Assembly: GCF_900129275.1 (NCBI RefSeq)
Contig: NZ_FQUX01000001.1
Coordinates: forward strand, 310,001-374,000
Length of the DNA: 64,000 nt
Reading direction: 5' to 3'
From: Arenibacter palladensis
Lineage (GTDB): Bacteria > Bacteroidota > Bacteroidia > Flavobacteriales > Flavobacteriaceae
Shown here: one piece after another, positions 8,625-17,861 of the stretch
Position numbering within the stretch: position 1 is the stretch's first letter
Layout of the letters: each line of letters starts with the position of its first letter
Notes under the pieces: generated by a model
The model's input: only the letters and a program-made list of their open reading frames with translations
Databases searched by the model: none
What the model was told of the DNA's origin: nothing
Translations under genes and position numbers: made by a program

Positions 8625-10205
8625 TTAATTGATAATACCTTCTATTTGCTCCCAGTCCTCCATACCTTCATTTTCCTGTTTGGCCCCAGGAGTACTCCTT
8701 CCGTTGAGAATGATTTTTTTTAGGGCCGACTTAAGCTCTGCCGCCTTCTCTGGGAATTGGGCTATCAAATTTTTTGTTTCCCCAATATCGTCCGCCAAAT
8801 TATATAGCTGCATGGTAGGCAAATCCAGATTCTCTTGTTCTATATCCTGTGGCCTTGGATAGCTCCAACCTCCGGAACCGGGACAAATACTTAATTTCCA
8901 AGAACCCTGTCTGATGGCAAAAGATCCATTTATGGAATGATGTACAGTATATTCACGTATTTCCTCATCCTTTTCCCCTTGTATAAGAGACAGCATACTA
9001 TAACTATCCTCCGCCTCGGTATCTTTAATTTTATACCCTGTCAATTCAGCGCAGGTGGCAAAAAAATCGGTGGTACAGATAATTTTATCCGAACTTGTAT
9101 TTTTGGGAGCATTATTGGGCCATTCTACTATAAAGGGTACATGGTGCCCACCTTCAAAGATATCGGCTTTGGTGCCCCTAAAAGTATAGCTGGGATCATG
9201 GTCTACTTTGGCAAGCTCCTCAAAATCGGCCTTTGGGGAACAGCCATTGTCACTGGTAAACACCAGGAGGGTATTTTCGGATATGCCCTGTTTTTTAAGG
9301 GCGGCCCTTATTTGGCCAACCACATCATCTACCTGCATCACAAAATCGCCGTACATATTGGTATTGCTCTTGCCCAAAAATTCCGTGGTAGGTAAAATAG
9401 GTGTGTGGGGGGCGGGCAATGGGAAATATAAAAAGAAGGGGGATTTGCCCTTGGCCTTTTCATCTATATACTGTACTGCCTTGTCCGTCAAATCCTGGAG
9501 CACGGCAGCATGAACAAAGTCGTCCGAAGTAGGTCCTTTTCTCCAAATGCCTTTTTCATCCACCGATACCGTAGTCTTGGTCGGTACCATAGTAGGTATA
9601 TCATTCTCCACATATACGTATGGCGCCATATCGAGGGAGCCACAAAAACCAAAGGAATAGTCGAACCCATGGGTAGCTGGCCCATTTTTGACGGGAGAGG
9701 CAAAGTTCACCTCCGGATTTGCATTAAGTTTATTATGCTCTAAGTTGGGATCCTTATCCTGAACATCCCAGTCCCAGCCTAGGTGCCATTTGCCTACATA
9801 GGCTGTAGTATAGCCTTGTGTTTTTAGCATTTCGGCAATGGTGGTACGCTCTTGTTTAATCAAGGATTTGGAATAGCCGCTCAGCACAAAACTCTTTAAG
9901 GAAGTTCGCCAATTGTATCGTCCAGTTAAGATGCCATAGCGGGTAGGAGTACATACCGCCGATGAGGTATGGGCATCGGTAAACTTGACCCCATTGGTTG
10001 CCATTGCGTCCAGGTTAGGAGTAGCAATTTTCCCTTCGGGATTAAAAGCCTTAACATCGCCATATCCCAGGTCATCCGCCAAGATATAGATTATATTGGG
10101 GGATTGGGCTGTCCCTTTTTGGGTCGTTGCCTTATTCCTTTGGGCGTGGACAGAGAGTTGGGAGAAAACGAACAGTATTGTAATAAAATTGAATACTTTT
10201 TTCAT
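8625..10205 (-). CDS. S1-family sulfatase, secreted (CTPTR type)
   Basis: This 526-residue protein has a cleavable signal peptide ending near residue 22 (VHAQ). The metal pair is in LADDLGYGD (about 42-50). The formylglycine motif is C85-T-P-T-R followed by YGILTGRYNWRT, a recognisable variant with Thr in place of Ser and an aromatic after the Arg. GKWHLG and FTSDNGC follow. The motif variant shows it belongs to a different branch from the other five sulfatases here. It is the first enzyme gene after susC/susD but is separated from susD by a terminator and 440 bp, so it probably has its own promoter (palindrome and -7-like element at 10298-10340). Confidence 0.95.
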   Translation of the reverse strand: MKKVFNFITILFVFSQLSVHAQRNKATTQKGTAQSPNIIYILADDLGYGDVKAFNPEGKIATPNLDAMATNGVKFTDAHTSSAVCTPTRYGILTGRYNWRTSLKSFVLSGYSKSLIKQERTTIAEMLKTQGYTTAYVGKWHLGWDWDVQDKDPNLEHNKLNANPEVNFASPVKNGPATHGFDYSFGFCGSLDMAPYVYVENDIPTMVPTKTTVSVDEKGIWRKGPTSDDFVHAAVLQDLTDKAVQYIDEKAKGKSPFFLYFPLPAPHTPILPTTEFLGKSNTNMYGDFVMQVDDVVGQIRAALKKQGISENTLLVFTSDNGCSPKADFEELAKVDHDPSYTFRGTKADIFEGGHHVPFIVEWPNNAPKNTSSDKIICTTDFFATCAELTGYKIKDTEAEDSYSMLSLIQGEKDEEIREYTVHHSINGSFAIRQGSWKLSICPGSGGWSYPRPQDIEQENLDLPTMQLYNLADDIGETKNLIAQFPEKAAELKSALKKIILNGRSTPGAKQENEGMEDWEQIEGIIN

Positions 10206-10297
10206 ATGTATAAAAAACTTTAGATGGTGTTTAATTTGCTTTTAGGAATCCCTAGACTTTTTCTAAAAAAATCATTTTTAAATTTTTTAAAATTAGA

Positions 10298-10306
10298 CAA
10301 AGGATA
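10298..10306 (-). promoter_or_regulatory. Candidate -7 promoter element for the sulfatase at 8625-10205
   Basis: On the minus strand this reads TATCCTTTG, one base longer between TA and TTTG than the Bacteroidota TAnnTTTG box. A TTTT stretch 17 bases further upstream could be the -33 element and overlaps the palindrome at 10316-10340. The transcript would start near 10291, with a leader of roughly 85 bases. Confidence 0.35.
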
Positions 10307-10315
10307 TTGATACTG

Positions 10316-10340
10316 CCACTAGTAAAAGCACCACTAGTGG
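10316..10340. promoter_or_regulatory. Inverted repeat, candidate operator
   Basis: CCACTAGT (10316-10323) and ACTAGTGG (10333-10340) form perfect 8-bp arms around a 9-base spacer, and the right part alone is the perfect palindrome CCACTAGTGG (10331-10340). It lies where the -33 element of the sulfatase promoter should be. On the plus strand it is followed by TATGTTTTTT, so a plus-strand terminator is the alternative reading, but no plus-strand gene precedes it. Confidence 0.45.
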
Positions 10341-10485
10341 TATGTTTTTTGCTTTGACCATGAGTTTAACACTATATTTTGATAAATTTTTCACGACATT
10401 AAAAAAATCCCACGATATGGAAAACACCTAATACTACCCAGGTAATGCCAAAACTTGGCAGGTCTAGGGATAAGGATTAGGAGGT

Positions 10486-10513
10486 AAAAAAGGGCAGACA
10501 ATAGGGTCTGCCC
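10486..10513 (-). terminator. Rho-independent terminator after susD
   Basis: On the minus strand GGGCAGAC and GTCTGCCC form a perfect 8-bp stem around a 6-base loop, followed directly by six T residues. It lies about 130 bases past the susD stop and closes the susC-susD transcript. Confidence 0.85.
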
Positions 10514-10645
10514 ATTTAAAAAATAAAACTACTAATTTAGAAGAAGTTAATTGTATCCCAGTTTTTAATAGGTTCCAGCATACAAACCATCAAAACAATT
10601 TGTTATGGTTTTTGAATTCACGATTTCGAATCCAAAATATAAAGA

Positions 10646-12427
10646 TCAAAGCTCAAAACCAGGATTCTGGATCAAGACTTCGTTATTTTCAATATCATCT
10701 ACTGGAATAGGTAAATAATAATCTTGTGGCTTAAATAGACGCACTACAGATTCCGTACTCGTTTTTCTTGTGATTGAGTACGTATCGGCTGCAACATCCC
10801 AAGTAAATTGAACGCCAGTGTATTGTTGATTTAAAAAATCACCAGCTATTCTCCAGCGCTTTAAATCCCAATACCGATGTCTTTCAAATGCTAATTCCAA
10901 CTTACGTTCATTCACTATATCGTCAAAGGTTATCGTACCTAACAATGGCATACCTACTCTTTCCCTAATTGCATTTACTGCATCCAAAGCATTATCCGTT
11001 TGTCCTAAAGCAAAAGCGGCTTCAGCATAATTTAAATAAATCTCTGCCAATCTCATTATCATAAGCGGGTTATTACTTTGAACAGAAGCTACGATAGGTG
11101 TTGCTGTGTTTGCCAATTTATAGGCCGCTAACGCCGATTGAATTCGGTTTTGACGCGGAGACGAGGTAGGTACTCCGGCTGCAGAGGCAGCAATAGGATC
11201 TGTAACCGCTTCATGAAAATAGGCAGGTGCCCCGGCATAAACCATTCCCGGATAACCAATTGAAGCTTTAAATCGTGGATCCCTAGCATCAAATAATTCT
11301 TTCAGGTCATGAAATGTATTCGGTCCTATATTATCTTCTAAAGTTCCCGATCCATCAGGTAATAGCTCTCCTTCAGTGCCATCTTTATAATCAAACCAAG
11401 TTATAGTTTCAAAATATACATTTTCGGCTGCTCCCCAGTTAGCATGGTCGGGGAGTGCCCTAGGTAAAGTATGCGTATCAAAACTATTGGTGATTCCACC
11501 TTGCCCACTAAATTGTTGAAACATTATGCTCTCAGTATCATTGGCACTTCCAATATCGTCGAATATTTGACGATATTCAGATGATGTAGCGCCTGGTCTT
11601 AACTGGTAAGAGCCGGTACCAAAAGGCGCTGGCATTAAAAGCTTAGAAGCTTCCAAGGATTGTGTATAATAATTGTCCGCGTTAGAAGAGCTAATACCAA
11701 CCAAACCATCCTTTTTCATAGGAAGTAAGGCATCAAACTCTGCGATACTGCCAGCATATAAAGCAGCACGGCTTTTAAATGCAATAGCAGCGTCCAGATT
11801 AGGCTCCCAACCACCAACTGCCTTATCTTCCAATAAGGCTATAGCTTTATTGAAATCACTTAAAACTTGATCGTATGTTTCCTTTTCAGTACTTCTTGGG
11901 ACTTTAAGTAAGTTAGGGTCCAAGCTTACATCTTGTACTTCTAATATAATAGGCACACCACCGTAACGTTTTACCATTTGAAAATACATTATCGCTCTGG
12001 AAAAGTATGCCTGTCCCAACCGCTGCTCACGATATTCCGTGATAAGACCGCTATTTTCATCGGATAATCGTGCTATGGCCTCATTAACAACACGCATTAG
12101 CTGCCATCTCCAATAAGCCATGACATGATCTGTATTGCTACCATTAACACTGCCACCTACATCTGAATAACCGTTTGCCGTGCCCCTAAATCGACCTTCA
12201 GCCCCAAGACTGGTTTCCGCATAAAGCTCATTATTTACTCTACCATAATTTGGTTGGTATACCACGTCTATTCTATTGAAAACATCGGCCATATAGGCAT
12301 CAACTAAATTAGCATCATCCCATACGACATTTGCTGAGATCACATCCAATCTTGTTGCATCCAAAGGATCTTGACAAGCCATATTGGCCAACAAGGAAAC
12401 TATAACTAAAATCTTTATTTTTCTCAT
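10646..12427 (-). CDS. susD: SusD/RagB-family surface glycan-binding lipoprotein
   Basis: This 593-residue protein has a lipobox NMAC (Cys18), which anchors it to the outer membrane. Family features are a helical TPR-rich N-terminal half (QAYFSRAIMYFQMVKRYGGV), a central Asn/Gly-rich ligand region, and the C-terminal AEIYLNYAEAAF and RERVGMP blocks with ERKLELAFERHRYWDLKRW. SusD proteins cap the SusC pore and bind the incoming oligosaccharide. It starts 10 bp after susC, so the two are one operon. It marks the locus as a PUL; the bound sugar cannot be told from sequence. Confidence 0.96.
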   Translation of the reverse strand: MRKIKILVIVSLLANMACQDPLDATRLDVISANVVWDDANLVDAYMADVFNRIDVVYQPNYGRVNNELYAETSLGAEGRFRGTANGYSDVGGSVNGSNTDHVMAYWRWQLMRVVNEAIARLSDENSGLITEYREQRLGQAYFSRAIMYFQMVKRYGGVPIILEVQDVSLDPNLLKVPRSTEKETYDQVLSDFNKAIALLEDKAVGGWEPNLDAAIAFKSRAALYAGSIAEFDALLPMKKDGLVGISSSNADNYYTQSLEASKLLMPAPFGTGSYQLRPGATSSEYRQIFDDIGSANDTESIMFQQFSGQGGITNSFDTHTLPRALPDHANWGAAENVYFETITWFDYKDGTEGELLPDGSGTLEDNIGPNTFHDLKELFDARDPRFKASIGYPGMVYAGAPAYFHEAVTDPIAASAAGVPTSSPRQNRIQSALAAYKLANTATPIVASVQSNNPLMIMRLAEIYLNYAEAAFALGQTDNALDAVNAIRERVGMPLLGTITFDDIVNERKLELAFERHRYWDLKRWRIAGDFLNQQYTGVQFTWDVAADTYSITRKTSTESVVRLFKPQDYYLPIPVDDIENNEVLIQNPGFEL

Positions 12428-12437
12428 TTTTTATTTT

Positions 12438-15400
12438 TTAGAAACTTACGTTTAAACCAAGAGTATATTGACGTTGCGCGGGGTAATTATTAACGCCCCC
12501 CGTTTCGGGATCCCATGGAAATACACCTAATTTATCGAAGGTTAATATATTTGTTCCACTAACTGATAATCTTATATTAGCTATTCCAGATTTCTCCAAA
12601 ACTTCTTTTGGTAGTGAATAACCTACCACTAGATTCTTTAGTCGTAAGTAACCAGAATTCATAAAGTATTTATCGAGCGTTAAACTATTGGTAGGACCCG
12701 TTAAATCTCGGGGAAACTCTGCCCCTACACCATTATTTTCCGCCGTCCATAAATTATCCACAATATATTGGTAAGGTGTTGCCGTACCGCTATTTTGCAC
12801 AAAAATACCTATTTGTTGACCACTAAAGTTCTGGTTAAAATTGGAAGCCCCTTGCCAAAACATGGTAAAATCCCAGTTTTTATATTTAAGTTCTGTGTTA
12901 AAACCATATAAAATTTCAGGAACTGTATTACGACCTATGAGTATACGGTCATCTTGATCTATTTTGCCATCATTATTGGTATCCTTTATTTTAATATCAC
13001 CTGCTCTTAGGTTAGGACTTTGACCATTAAAATAATCTATTGTTAAATTATCAATTTCTTCTTGTGTAAAAAAGCCATCAAAAGCATAGCCAAAAGTTCT
13101 ATTTATCCAATTGCCACTAAGTTTATTAATGCGCTCTCTGTCCTCAGTAATGAATTCTTCCGGGTCACTAAAGTTTTTTACCCATTTTTCTCTAGACCAT
13201 GAAGCATTTGCAGAAAAATTATATTTAAAATCTTCCTTACCCCCTCTAAAATTTAATGCACCCTCGAAACCTCTATTATCTCTTTCTTCTATATTTTCAA
13301 AGGGTAATTGGGCTCCAGACGTATTTACAATTACAACTCCTGGATCCAAAGCCAACAATTGACTTCTTTTTCTGTAAAACGCATCAACTTCCAGCCCCAA
13401 CCTATTGTTCACAAATTTCATTTCCAAACCTGCGTTGTACAAATCACTTAGTTGCCAAGTAATACGAGGGTTAGGAATACCTAACGTACGTATTACGGAT
13501 TGATAATCTCCATTAAAAACATATCCGTCTTCTCCTCTCAACTGCTCAAAACCATCAATATAATCATAGGTATTTGATCCATCATTTCCTAAGCGAGAAT
13601 AAGACCCTCTTAATTTTAACAAGCTAATTGCCTTTGACTCTTTTAAGAAATTCTCTCTGGATACTACCCAACCAGCAGATATTCCCGGAAAAAAACCAGT
13701 TCTAGAGTTTTCTGGAAAAAATGATGATTTATCCTGCCTAAAAGACAACTCTAACAGGTATTTACTTGCATAGTCATAATTTAAACGCCCAACAATTCCT
13801 GTCCTTCCCAACTCTGATCCTCCCCCCGACACAGTGGCAAAATCTGGATTGTTAGCAAATAAAAAGGGAGTTGCACTAGACAATAAATCATTTCCGTTAG
13901 CACTGTAATCTCTTGTTTGCTCACTAATACTTTCAAAAAGAAGAAGTGCGCCTACGTTATGTTCGTCAAAACTTCTATTAAAATTTGCACTTATATTGGT
14001 AGTTAATCGTTCAAATCTATAGGTTTGCTCACTCAATGTAGTTTGCTCCCTACCAACTTGGTTTTTATAACCAGTATCTGTTAAGTACCATAAATCATAC
14101 GGCTTTGATAAAATACTACGAAATCTATAAACCTGTAAATAACCTGCTCTTCCTGTAAAACTCAATCCTTTTATAGCAGGAATTTTATATGTTAATTCTG
14201 CTGAAGCATTAATATTATCAGTTCTGGTATCATCATAACCTGCAATATCCCTTCTAGTCGCAGAAAGTGGACTTCGCGGATTATCTATATTAGCTCCTGG
14301 TACTTTATCCGGATCTGGTAAAGAACTAGGGAAAGCTGGATTAGACCAACCAATGGAAAACAAATCACTTGACTCAAAAGACCTATCGGAACTTCGTAAT
14401 TCACGCCTCCAGCCTAATTGCACCGCGGCTGAAAGATTGTCTGAAACCTCAAAATCTAGATTTATAGAACCATTATAACGCTCATAGCCAAAATCTCCTG
14501 ATGCCCATATAGTCTTTTGATCCAAGAACCCTATTGAGGTAAAGTATTTTATTTTTTCACTTCCTCCCCGTACATTTAAGTTGTGTTGAGCCTGTGGAGC
14601 AAAACGATTAGTAATCACATCAAACCAATCTGTCCCAGGATCCCCAGCTTCTAGCAATGCCAATCTTTCACTAGTGATATTATCAACAACCCCGTCATTA
14701 CTACCATCCCTATGCTGTAAAACAGCTTTTAGATAACCTTGGTAATTTGCGAACTTAGGGTAACTGGTAAAATCAGCAAGTGAATACGTGGTATTATAAG
14801 TAACCACAGGCTTTCCCAATTTACCTCTTTTAGTAGTAACCAAAATAACCCCAGCACCAGCCCTAACTCCGTAAACAGCTGCTGCTGCATCTTTTAAAAC
14901 AGATATGGATTCTATTTCGTTTGGGTCTAGTTGTGAAAAGTCGCGTTGAAAGCCATCAACTATAATTAAGGGGCTTTCTCCCTGATTACCTCCCGAACCA
15001 TTGGCTCCAAAACCTCTAATATTTATTGTTGAATCATCTGCACCGGGCCGCCCTTGACCTAAGTTCAGGTTCAATCCTGGTAATCTACCTTGAAGATTCT
15101 GTTGTAGATTAGGGGCTGGTGCCACTGTCACATCTTCGGCCTGAACGGTAGCCACCGATCCGGTAACAGTCTCTTTCTTTTGAGTACCGTAACCCACTAC
15201 AACAACTTCTTCTAATCCTGCTGCAGATTCCTCTAGAGCAATGGTTAACGAAGTCTGCCCATCAAGCAGAACTTCTTTGGTAGCAAACCCGATATAGGAA
15301 ATAATTAATATTGAATTACTATCCGCCACCGATATACTGAAATTCCCATCAAAATCTGCGGTAACCCCATTGGCTGTTCCTTTTTCAACAATATTTGCCC

Positions 15401-15857
15401 CTGGCAAGGGTTGACCCATCTGATCCGTTACCGTACCTGAAACTTCGAATTGTGGTTGCGACAACACTTCTTCGACAGGCCCGGTATGGGTATGCCGTTC
15501 CCTAATCACAATACGATTTTTTCGGGACAGGTCGAATTCTACAGGACTCTTGGACAAACTTTGTTTTAAAAGCTCATCCACTGCAATCTCTCCTTTCTTC
15601 AATTGTACTTTAGGAGCATCTGCAAACAGATCGTCTGGATATAAAAAACGATACTTGGTCTGGTTTTGAATAATATCAAAAACCTCATCTACAGAGACCA
15701 CCTTGTCGGCCTCTATCGTTACTTTCTCTTGAGAAAATGACTTCTCGGTAGTAATTCCAAAAACGGTCGTACACAATAGGAAAATAAAGGTTCTCATCAT
15801 CAAGAATAGCACCCGAAATCGGACGAACGATCGGGACTTAATTAATTTAATTTTCAT
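12438..15857 (-). CDS. susC: SusC/RagA TonB-dependent transporter with N-terminal STN signalling domain
   Basis: This 1139-residue outer-membrane transporter has, in order: a signal region (about 20-43), an STN domain (about 47-118), a carboxypeptidase-D-like regulatory domain (about 138-207), a TonB-box region in EEVVVVGYGTQKK (216-228), a plug with DGFQRD and the ISVLKDAAA block, and a long beta-barrel ending in Phe. The STN domain is known to contact a FecR-type anti-sigma factor when ligand is bound, and fecR lies immediately upstream. It therefore should both import oligosaccharide and report its presence. The long basic N-terminus before MMRTF is common in flavobacterial SusC proteins, so I kept the first ATG. 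Confidence 0.97.
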   Translation of the reverse strand: MKIKLIKSRSFVRFRVLFLMMRTFIFLLCTTVFGITTEKSFSQEKVTIEADKVVSVDEVFDIIQNQTKYRFLYPDDLFADAPKVQLKKGEIAVDELLKQSLSKSPVEFDLSRKNRIVIRERHTHTGPVEEVLSQPQFEVSGTVTDQMGQPLPGANIVEKGTANGVTADFDGNFSISVADSNSILIISYIGFATKEVLLDGQTSLTIALEESAAGLEEVVVVGYGTQKKETVTGSVATVQAEDVTVAPAPNLQQNLQGRLPGLNLNLGQGRPGADDSTINIRGFGANGSGGNQGESPLIIVDGFQRDFSQLDPNEIESISVLKDAAAAVYGVRAGAGVILVTTKRGKLGKPVVTYNTTYSLADFTSYPKFANYQGYLKAVLQHRDGSNDGVVDNITSERLALLEAGDPGTDWFDVITNRFAPQAQHNLNVRGGSEKIKYFTSIGFLDQKTIWASGDFGYERYNGSINLDFEVSDNLSAAVQLGWRRELRSSDRSFESSDLFSIGWSNPAFPSSLPDPDKVPGANIDNPRSPLSATRRDIAGYDDTRTDNINASAELTYKIPAIKGLSFTGRAGYLQVYRFRSILSKPYDLWYLTDTGYKNQVGREQTTLSEQTYRFERLTTNISANFNRSFDEHNVGALLLFESISEQTRDYSANGNDLLSSATPFLFANNPDFATVSGGGSELGRTGIVGRLNYDYASKYLLELSFRQDKSSFFPENSRTGFFPGISAGWVVSRENFLKESKAISLLKLRGSYSRLGNDGSNTYDYIDGFEQLRGEDGYVFNGDYQSVIRTLGIPNPRITWQLSDLYNAGLEMKFVNNRLGLEVDAFYRKRSQLLALDPGVVIVNTSGAQLPFENIEERDNRGFEGALNFRGGKEDFKYNFSANASWSREKWVKNFSDPEEFITEDRERINKLSGNWINRTFGYAFDGFFTQEEIDNLTIDYFNGQSPNLRAGDIKIKDTNNDGKIDQDDRILIGRNTVPEILYGFNTELKYKNWDFTMFWQGASNFNQNFSGQQIGIFVQNSGTATPYQYIVDNLWTAENNGVGAEFPRDLTGPTNSLTLDKYFMNSGYLRLKNLVVGYSLPKEVLEKSGIANIRLSVSGTNILTFDKLGVFPWDPETGGVNNYPAQRQYTLGLNVSF

Positions 15858-15893
15858 AAATTTACATAGTATTGGTTGGACATTTGTTTAAGT

Positions 15894-15917
15894 AATACGC
15901 TTTAAAGGGACGAAGTT
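15894..15917 (-). promoter_or_regulatory. Candidate ECF-type promoter for susCD
   Basis: Reading the minus strand, TCAACTT is followed after AAC by 15 bases and then CGTA, which resembles the AAC/CGT pattern seen at many ECF-sigma promoters. No TAnnTTTG housekeeping element was found in the fecR-susC gap. Initiation would fall roughly 30 bases before the susC start. The match is short and may be chance. Confidence 0.25.
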
Positions 15918-15966
15918 GATGCACCGCTAAATGTTCTCCTTCGCTCCCTTTTCTAAAAATTCTATT

Positions 15967-17136
15967 TTATTTTAAATGGATTGTTTTGTCGCTAATTTCA
16001 TAGTCCTTAATGACCTTGAAATTTTTTATGGTATTCAATATATCCTCTATTTTCTGATCTTTTCCAAGCACCCCGTTAAACCCCGCTTTTTCCAACTCTG
16101 GATCTTCAAAAATAACATCCATATCATACCAGCGGGACAGCACCTTCATAATCTCCACTAAGGGTTTTCTTCGAAAACTAAAAACGCCATCTTTCCACGA
16201 AATCTCGTTATAAACATTAACGGTAGCAACTTCCATGCTGTTATCATTAAGATTTAGATTTAGCTGTTGCGACGGTTCCAGGACTCTTTTTGCAGTTTCT
16301 GTATTAATGACCACCTTGCCCTCTACCAAGGTGGTATATATATTTACTTCCTCCTTATAGGCCTTAATATTAAATTCGGTACCCAATACCTCTATTTCCT
16401 GTGATTGATTGAAGACTACAAACTTTGCACCGTCATGTTCCGTACTAGGTGAAACAGCGAAGTACCCTTCACCATAAACCAAATCTACTTGGCGAGTTTG
16501 CCCGTTTATAAAGTTTACCGGATATTTAAGTTGGGATTCGGAATTTAACCAAACCTCAGTACCGTCAGATAATACTAGGTGAAACTGTCCTCCCCTTGGA
16601 ACCGTCAAATAGTTAAAGACCGCTCTTGCCCCATCACTTTTATCCGCTCCGTATACGATTACTTCACCATTACTGCTTGCATTTGGTGTTTGATAAGTGT
16701 TCCCCTTTTCCAAGGCAACTTGAGAGCCGTCTTCCAAGGTCAAAGTGGCTTTGTTGGACCCTATATTAATATTGTTACTAATTATTTTAGGGTTGGTTTC
16801 AATAGGCTTATTAAAACTGTTGTTCTTAAGAAAATAGCCAGTGGCCAATAAAACCGTAACCACCGCTGCAGCCGAATAGGTAAGAATTTTACGGATCTTT
16901 TTTCGCTTAACAGCCTTGATCTCTTCGTCCATTAATATCTGCAATTTGGTTTTTAATCTATTGGGATCAAATTGTCTCATTTGGTGTTCAATGGCATAAT
17001 TAGTTTGGACATAGGAGTTGAACAATTGTTCGTTTTTGGCATCTTGCAACCATAGCATTAGCGCATCCAAGTCAGCGGCCGAGGCTTGTTGGATTAGGAA
17101 TTTGGCTATTAGTTCTTTTGCTTTCTTATCGTTCAT
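15967..17136 (-). CDS. fecR: FecR-family anti-sigma factor
   Basis: This 389-residue protein has a cytoplasmic N-terminal region (1-80) that should bind the sigma factor, a basic KRKKIRK patch, one membrane helix (about 84-103), a periplasmic FecR domain (about 150-245, containing YLTVPRGGQF and LSDGTEVWLN), and a C-terminal DUF4974-like domain (about 315-388, VEIMKVLSRWYDMDV) that would meet the STN domain of SusC. It transmits the outer-membrane signal to the ECF sigma factor encoded divergently 113 bp away. susC follows 109 bp downstream on the same strand. Confidence 0.95.
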   Translation of the reverse strand: MNDKKAKELIAKFLIQQASAADLDALMLWLQDAKNEQLFNSYVQTNYAIEHQMRQFDPNRLKTKLQILMDEEIKAVKRKKIRKILTYSAAAVVTVLLATGYFLKNNSFNKPIETNPKIISNNINIGSNKATLTLEDGSQVALEKGNTYQTPNASSNGEVIVYGADKSDGARAVFNYLTVPRGGQFHLVLSDGTEVWLNSESQLKYPVNFINGQTRQVDLVYGEGYFAVSPSTEHDGAKFVVFNQSQEIEVLGTEFNIKAYKEEVNIYTTLVEGKVVINTETAKRVLEPSQQLNLNLNDNSMEVATVNVYNEISWKDGVFSFRRKPLVEIMKVLSRWYDMDVIFEDPELEKAGFNGVLGKDQKIEDILNTIKNFKVIKDYEISDKTIHLK

Positions 17137-17141
17137 TAGAA

Positions 17142-17178
17142 ACGTACCATTTACACTTAATACGTTTGGAATTTACAC
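17142..17178. promoter_or_regulatory. Direct repeats in the fecR/ECF-sigma divergent promoter
   Basis: Two copies of ATTTACAC (17149-17156 and 17171-17178) lie 22 bp apart, each preceded by ACGT (17142-17145 and 17162-17165). A spacing of about two helical turns would let a regulator bind both on one face of the DNA. They sit directly in front of the fecR start codon. Confidence 0.35.
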
Positions 17179-17249
17179 GACCCTAACTTTTTTAGTATAT
17201 TTTTTTTTAAATTGCCCAAATAAACCGCCAATAATTACCAAATTACCAT

Positions 17250-17861
17250 ATGTCAACCAAATATTCTGGCAATTTAGAATTGATTGAAGCTCTAATATCT
17301 GGGGATTCCAAAGCTTATACGTTTCTTGTGGATACCTACCACCATAAGCTCTGCATTTATGCCTATAGCCTTATAAATGATGAGAAAGCCGCTGAGGACA
17401 TTGTCCAAAATGTCTTTATCCGTACTTGGAAGAAAAGAAATAGGTTAAAATCCGATTTTGAAATTAGAAGTTTTCTCTATAAATCGGTTTACAACGAATT
17501 TATAGACGAATATCGCAAACAGAAATTAGTAGTTCCCTTGGAGAAAAAATATATTGATGCGCTTACCACTATGGTGGAAAATGAAGATGACCATGCCTTG
17601 GAAGCAAAAATAAAATTAGTAAAAAGGGCCATACAAAACCTTCCCCCCAAATGCAGGGAAATATTTATGTTGAGCAAACATGATGGACTCACCAATTTGG
17701 AAATAGCCGAATATAAACAAGTATCCATTAAATCGGTAGAGGCCCATATCACCAAAGCCTTTTCCATTCTGAGGCAATCAATAAGAGAGGAAATGCCTCA
17801 AGTTTTATTCTTAATATTCAAATCTTTAAAAAAAGACCCACACACTTCTAGATCGGTATAG
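17250..17861 (+). CDS. ECF RNA polymerase sigma factor (FecI-like)
   Basis: This 203-residue protein has sigma region 2 (about 27-90, with LINDEKAAEDIVQNVFIRTW as the core and promoter-melting helices) and region 4 (about 130-185, LPPKCREIFMLSKHDGLTN then a helix-turn-helix). It lacks region 3, as expected for ECF factors. It should direct polymerase to the susCD genes when released by FecR. Unusually it is divergent from fecR instead of leading the same operon. The ATG at 17250 is preceded by repeated ATTACCA and no in-frame alternative is better. Confidence 0.94.
   Translation: MSTKYSGNLELIEALISGDSKAYTFLVDTYHHKLCIYAYSLINDEKAAEDIVQNVFIRTWKKRNRLKSDFEIRSFLYKSVYNEFIDEYRKQKLVVPLEKKYIDALTTMVENEDDHALEAKIKLVKRAIQNLPPKCREIFMLSKHDGLTNLEIAEYKQVSIKSVEAHITKAFSILRQSIREEMPQVLFLIFKSLKKDPHTSRSV

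Larger units (their letters stand above)
10206..10645. other. 440-bp intergenic region between susD and the sulfatase run
   Basis: No gene was found here. It holds a rho-independent terminator for the susD transcript (10486-10513, minus), then an AT-rich promoter region for the downstream sulfatase with an inverted repeat at 10316-10340 and a -7-like element at 10298-10306. The layout indicates that susCD and the enzyme genes are separate transcription units. Confidence 0.7.

Noticed and set aside
10316..10355. Plus-strand terminator formed by the CCACTAGT/ACTAGTGG hairpin and its T-rich flank
   Set aside because: No plus-strand gene lies upstream; operator function for the minus-strand promoter is the better reading.
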